DNA from: Bacillota bacterium
GTDB taxonomy: Bacteria > Bacillota > Clostridia > Christensenellales > CAG-138
Direction of reading: 5' to 3'
Length of the DNA: 5,260 nucleotides
Assembly (NCBI GenBank): GCA_023396535.1
Contig: JAEWWD010000077.1
Coordinates: 1-5,260, forward strand
Part shown: positions 5,049 to 5,260 of the stretch, piece after piece
Layout: the number at the start of each line of letters is the position of its first letter
How positions within the stretch are numbered: position 1 is the stretch's first letter
Notes under the pieces: model-generated
The model's database searches: none
Told to the model about the DNA's origin: nothing
Seen by the model: only the letters and a program-made list of their open reading frames with translations
Program-made: the position numbers and the translations under genes

Positions 5049-5260
5049 CTAGGCGCCGCCCCAGAGCCGTTTCAGAAAGCCGGATATGCCGATCTCTCCC
5101 GAAGCAGGCAACTGCAGATACTCCGTAGCAATCCGCTCGAACTGAACAGCCGCGCGCGAGCCCGGAAAGCTGACCAGTACGGGAACCTGCAGTTTCACTG
5201 CACGCATCATATGTTCATCATTGAATATGTAGCCGAGCGGCTTTACAGGTACACTTACAT
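5049..5260 (-). CDS. flhG: Flagellar number/placement ATPase FlhG (YlxH, MinD-like), C-terminal part
   Basis: FlhG is a MinD-type P-loop ATPase that works with the GTPase FlhF to set the number and place of flagella at the membrane. Only the last 69 codons are present; the ATPase motifs lie outside the window. What can be seen fits the C-terminal part of the family: PVKPLGYIFNDEHMMRAVKL (5-24), then QVPVLVSFPGSRAAVQFERI (24-43), the usual run of a LGxIxxD strand, an AVxxQ(x)PV turn and a P-x-S-x-A helix. The protein ends in SGFLKRLWGGA, a short amphipathic segment like the membrane-targeting end known for FlhG and MinD. The reading frame is open to the window edge and ends in TAG at 5049-5051. 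The neighbour fliA begins 118 bases later. A plain MinD/ParA protein is the alternative, but the flagellar context makes FlhG much more likely. Confidence 0.87.
   Translation of the reverse strand, partial: VSVPVKPLGYIFNDEHMMRAVKLQVPVLVSFPGSRAAVQFERIATEYLQLPASGEIGISGFLKRLWGGA

Noticed and set aside
1..5260. CRISPR arrays, tRNA or rRNA genes, insertion sequences, prophage genes
   Set aside because: No repeat-spacer pattern, structural RNA pattern, transposase or phage gene was seen; nearly all bases are explained by flagellar genes.

Overview
The window is a compact block of flagellar genes, every one read from the minus strand, so gene order runs from high to low coordinates. Order of transcription: flhG (3' end only), fliA/sigD, a 104-residue charged protein of unknown function, a membrane-anchored coiled-coil/HTH protein in the place of Bacillus swrB, two tandem rod/hook-family genes (flhO/flgF-like and flhP/flgG-like), flgM, flgN and flgK (5' part only). 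Gaps between successive stop and start codons are mostly 7-83 bases. No strong terminator separates the genes from fliA onward, and the only larger gap (4931-5048) carries a good housekeeping-type promoter for fliA.

The organism is most likely a Firmicute of the clostridial kind. Shine-Dalgarno sites are strong and of the AAGGAGG type. The flhO/flhP pair has two near-equal short paralogues of about 252 residues. FlhG sits beside a SigD-type sigma factor, and a SwrB-position gene lies downstream of it. Base composition looks roughly balanced. No genus can be named from the window.

Region by region: 5049-5260 is the end of flhG, the MinD-like ATPase that controls flagellar number and placement. 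4931-5048 is non-coding, with a small hairpin after flhG and then an extended -10 promoter. 4172-4930 is fliA, the sigma-28 factor for late flagellar genes. 3792-4106 and 3217-3738 are the two poorly understood proteins. 3134-3216 holds a candidate sigma-28 promoter. 2375-3133 and 1603-2364 are the two rod/hook-family proteins. 1282-1560 is the anti-sigma factor flgM, 744-1247 the export chaperone flgN, and 1-736 the start of flgK, whose product is an expected FlgN client.

In Bacillus subtilis these genes lie in three separate loci: the fla/che operon ending in sigD-swrB, the flhO-flhP locus, and the flgM-flgN-flgK locus. Here they form one run, so the sigma factor, its anti-sigma factor, the last rod/hook parts and the first hook-filament junction protein can be made from one transcript. 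Late boosting from the internal sigma-28-like site before flhO is possible. The most interesting points are this consolidation, a Ser in place of a normally conserved Arg in FliA together with a variant sigma-28 -10 pattern, the two uncharacterised genes, and three cysteines in the exported FlgG-like protein. Nothing in the window looks like a wholly new system.
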